From: Facklamia lactis
GTDB taxonomy: Bacteria > Bacillota > Bacilli > Lactobacillales > Aerococcaceae
Length of the DNA stretch: 64,000 bases
Direction: 5' to 3'
Assembly: GCF_015863205.1 (NCBI RefSeq)
Contig: NZ_JACBXQ010000005.1
Location: forward strand, 62,001-126,000
This document shows positions 62,511 through 64,000 of this stretch, piece by piece; position 1 is the first letter of the stretch; the number at the start of each line of letters is the position of its first letter. Under the pieces are notes generated by a model. The model was not told the origin of the DNA. It saw nothing but the letters and a program-made list of their open reading frames with translations, and ran no database searches. A program made the translations under genes and the position numbers.

Positions 62511-64000
62511 TTATTCATAGCGATTTCCAGAACGACGGCGGAAGAAGTTTAATAATAAAGCACTTACCAAGCCGCCCACCAGCCAAGCAATGAGATACAT
62601 CATCGGGTTCGTCACTCCTCGAGCTGCTACCGCAAAGATTCCACCATGTGGCACCAAACTCACACAATTAAAGGCCATTGATAGCGCCCCTGCCACTCCA
62701 GCTCCCAATGCGAGACTTGGAATCACATGAAGGGGATCGGCCGCCGCAAAAGGAATCGCCCCTTCTGTAATAAAGCCAGCTCCCATGACATAATTCACAT
62801 ATGCAGAAGAACGTTCAGCTGGCGACCAAAGACGACGTCCAATCGTCGCCGCAAGTCCAATTGCCAATGGAGGAACCATCCCGCCTACCATGACAGCGGC
62901 CATCACATCAGATCCTCCGCCCTGAGCTTGAGCCACTAGTGCTGTTCCTGTTACATAGGCAGCCTTATTAATTGGCCCTCCCATATCAATCGACATCATC
63001 GCCCCTACAACGAAGCCAAGTAAGATCCCCCACTCTTGCGGAATAGAATTGATGGCATTAATCAAGGCGTTCATCACAGCCCCCATTGGACCATTCACCA
63101 CAAATAGCATCAACACTCCCATCAATAAGATACCCAGAACTGGGAAGATAAAGATGGACTTCATTCCTTCTAAAGACTTCGGCATCCAGGCAAAAAGTTT
63201 TTGTAATAGCTTAATAATGGCCCCTGCTAAGAAACCAGCCACTAAAGCACCTAAAAACCCGGAAGGAACAGCATTCTCAAAGATTCCCTCTGGAGTAAAA
63301 CCTGAAAATTTAGAAGGATCAGCCAAAATCCCTCCCATAATCCCCAATACCAAACCTGGACGATCGGCAATTGATTGACCAATGTAACCTGAAAGAATCG
63401 GTAACATCATGGAGAAGGCTAGTCCTCCAATCGTTTTCAATGTCTGAGCAATTATATGATACTCTGGACTCGATGGATCAGCAGAATTAATCCCCCAGAA
63501 GAAAGATAGCGCTGTTAAAATTCCTCCCGCAACCACAAAAGGTAACATATGAGAAATTCCGTTCATCAAATGCTTATAAATTTGACGTCCCCAGCTCTCT
63601 GCTTCCTCGTCTTCTATTTCTTCATTAACAGCCTGATGATCAGCGTGATAAATGGGTGCCTTGGCTTGAGCCGCTTGAGCCAGTAATTCATCCGCCTTGT
63701 TAATCCCATCCGCTACTTTTCTAATGATCACTGGCTTTCCATCAAAGCGAGCCATTTCCACTTGCTTATCTGCTGCCACGATAATCGCTGACGCTTTTTG
63801 AATATCGGCTTGTGTTAATTTATTAGCAATACCTGCTTGTCCATTTGTTTCCACTTTAATAGGAATTCCTGCTGCTTGAGCAGCTGCCTTTAATTTCTCT
63901 TCAGCCATAAAGGTATGCGCAATACCAGTCGGACAAGCTGTTACCGCAGCAATAAAAGGAACTTCTTCATCAGACTGAGTAGCCACACTCTCTTTTGAAG
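62511..64000 (-). CDS. fruA: Fructose-specific PTS enzyme IIBC (IIABC), 5' end outside window
   Basis: About 495 residues are visible and the frame is open to the window edge, so the GTG at 63986 is not the real start. The IIB domain opens with FIAAVTACPTGIAHTFMA (phospho-Cys in the TACPTGIAHT motif). A linker follows, then the IIC membrane domain with about ten helices, including MVPPLAIGLAATIGRR and GAIPFAAADPLHVIP. Most FruA proteins carry a IIA domain at the N-terminus, probably lost at the edge here. It imports and phosphorylates fructose to fructose-1-phosphate. Confidence 0.93.
   Translation of the reverse strand, partial: SKESVATQSDEEVPFIAAVTACPTGIAHTFMAEEKLKAAAQAAGIPIKVETNGQAGIANKLTQADIQKASAIIVAADKQVEMARFDGKPVIIRKVADGINKADELLAQAAQAKAPIYHADHQAVNEEIEDEEAESWGRQIYKHLMNGISHMLPFVVAGGILTALSFFWGINSADPSSPEYHIIAQTLKTIGGLAFSMMLPILSGYIGQSIADRPGLVLGIMGGILADPSKFSGFTPEGIFENAVPSGFLGALVAGFLAGAIIKLLQKLFAWMPKSLEGMKSIFIFPVLGILLMGVLMLFVVNGPMGAVMNALINAINSIPQEWGILLGFVVGAMMSIDMGGPINKAAYVTGTALVAQAQGGGSDVMAAVMVGGMVPPLAIGLAATIGRRLWSPAERSSAYVNYVMGAGFITEGAIPFAAADPLHVIPSLALGAGVAGALSMAFNCVSLVPHGGIFAVAARGVTNPMMYLIAWLVGGLVSALLLNFFRRRSGNRYE

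Overview
The window is AT-rich, densely packed DNA from a low-G+C Gram-positive bacterium. The signs are AGGAGG-type ribosome binding sites, cre and Pho boxes of Bacillus type, LPXTG, LysM and C39 surface proteins, an AmiACDEF-type peptide transporter with a ~500-residue AmiC, and GTG/TTG starts. I infer a member of the Lactobacillales, perhaps Aerococcaceae or a close relative, but nothing seen fixes the genus. No rRNA, tRNA, CRISPR array, intact insertion sequence or phage gene was recognised.

Layout. 1-2.4 kb: end of an amino-acid permease gene, a tiny secreted peptide and a CPBP protease. 2.4-6.6 kb: a LanFEG-type peptide-resistance ABC transporter with its own two-component system. 6.7-10.1 kb: small accessory genes, including a twice-frameshifted TetR regulator with an intact-looking palindromic operator, a broken acetyltransferase and an AadA-like nucleotidyltransferase. 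10.1-14.3 kb: an arsenic module (acr3-arsR-arsD-arsA) divergent from a rhodanese gene. 14.5-15.8 kb: a cold-shock protein with promoter and leader, and an SDR. 16.0-29.4 kb: a PucR-associated allantoate catabolic region with allC plus an MFS carrier, and allD-allE-carbamate kinase-allH with a fused allF-allG. Two matching 8-5-8 palindromes sit upstream of its two operons. 29.4-32.0 kb: AT-rich and gene-poor, with a small P-loop kinase and a secreted-protein/small-membrane-protein pair resembling a bacteriocin locus. 32.0-39.0 kb: a PHP phosphoesterase and four exported proteins (LysM-LRR, lipoprotein, coiled-coil/Ig-like, LysM-C39 hydrolase). 39.5-50.2 kb: a phosphate-scavenging region with a Ugp-type importer and a GpdQ-like phosphodiesterase, a DeoR regulator, unknown secreted proteins, PhoA and a minimal LPXTG protein. 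Perfectly 11-bp-phased PhoP-type boxes precede both the ugp operon and phoA. 50.3-57 kb: the AmiACDEF oligopeptide transporter under a promoter overlapped by a consensus cre site. 57.4-62.5 kb: a NarL-type two-component system with a three-gene ABC exporter, laid out like the linearmycin-resistance operon lnrJKLMN. 62.5-64 kb: 3' part of a fructose PTS gene.

How the parts work together. The allantoate genes predict allantoate to ureidoglycine, ureidoglycolate, oxalurate, then oxamate plus carbamoyl phosphate, with ATP made by carbamate kinase. No allantoinase is present, so allantoate may be imported or made by a gene outside the window. The Pho region predicts release of phosphate from organic esters outside the cell and uptake of glycerol-phosphate compounds. 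The two exporter/two-component modules are stress-induced defences against membrane-active antimicrobials. The observations most worth following are the PucR palindromes, the AllF-AllG fusion, the phased Pho boxes with their unknown secreted neighbours, the LPXTG protein with only about seven mature residues, the two substrate-binding proteins without a lipobox, and the bacteriocin-like pair at 31 kb.
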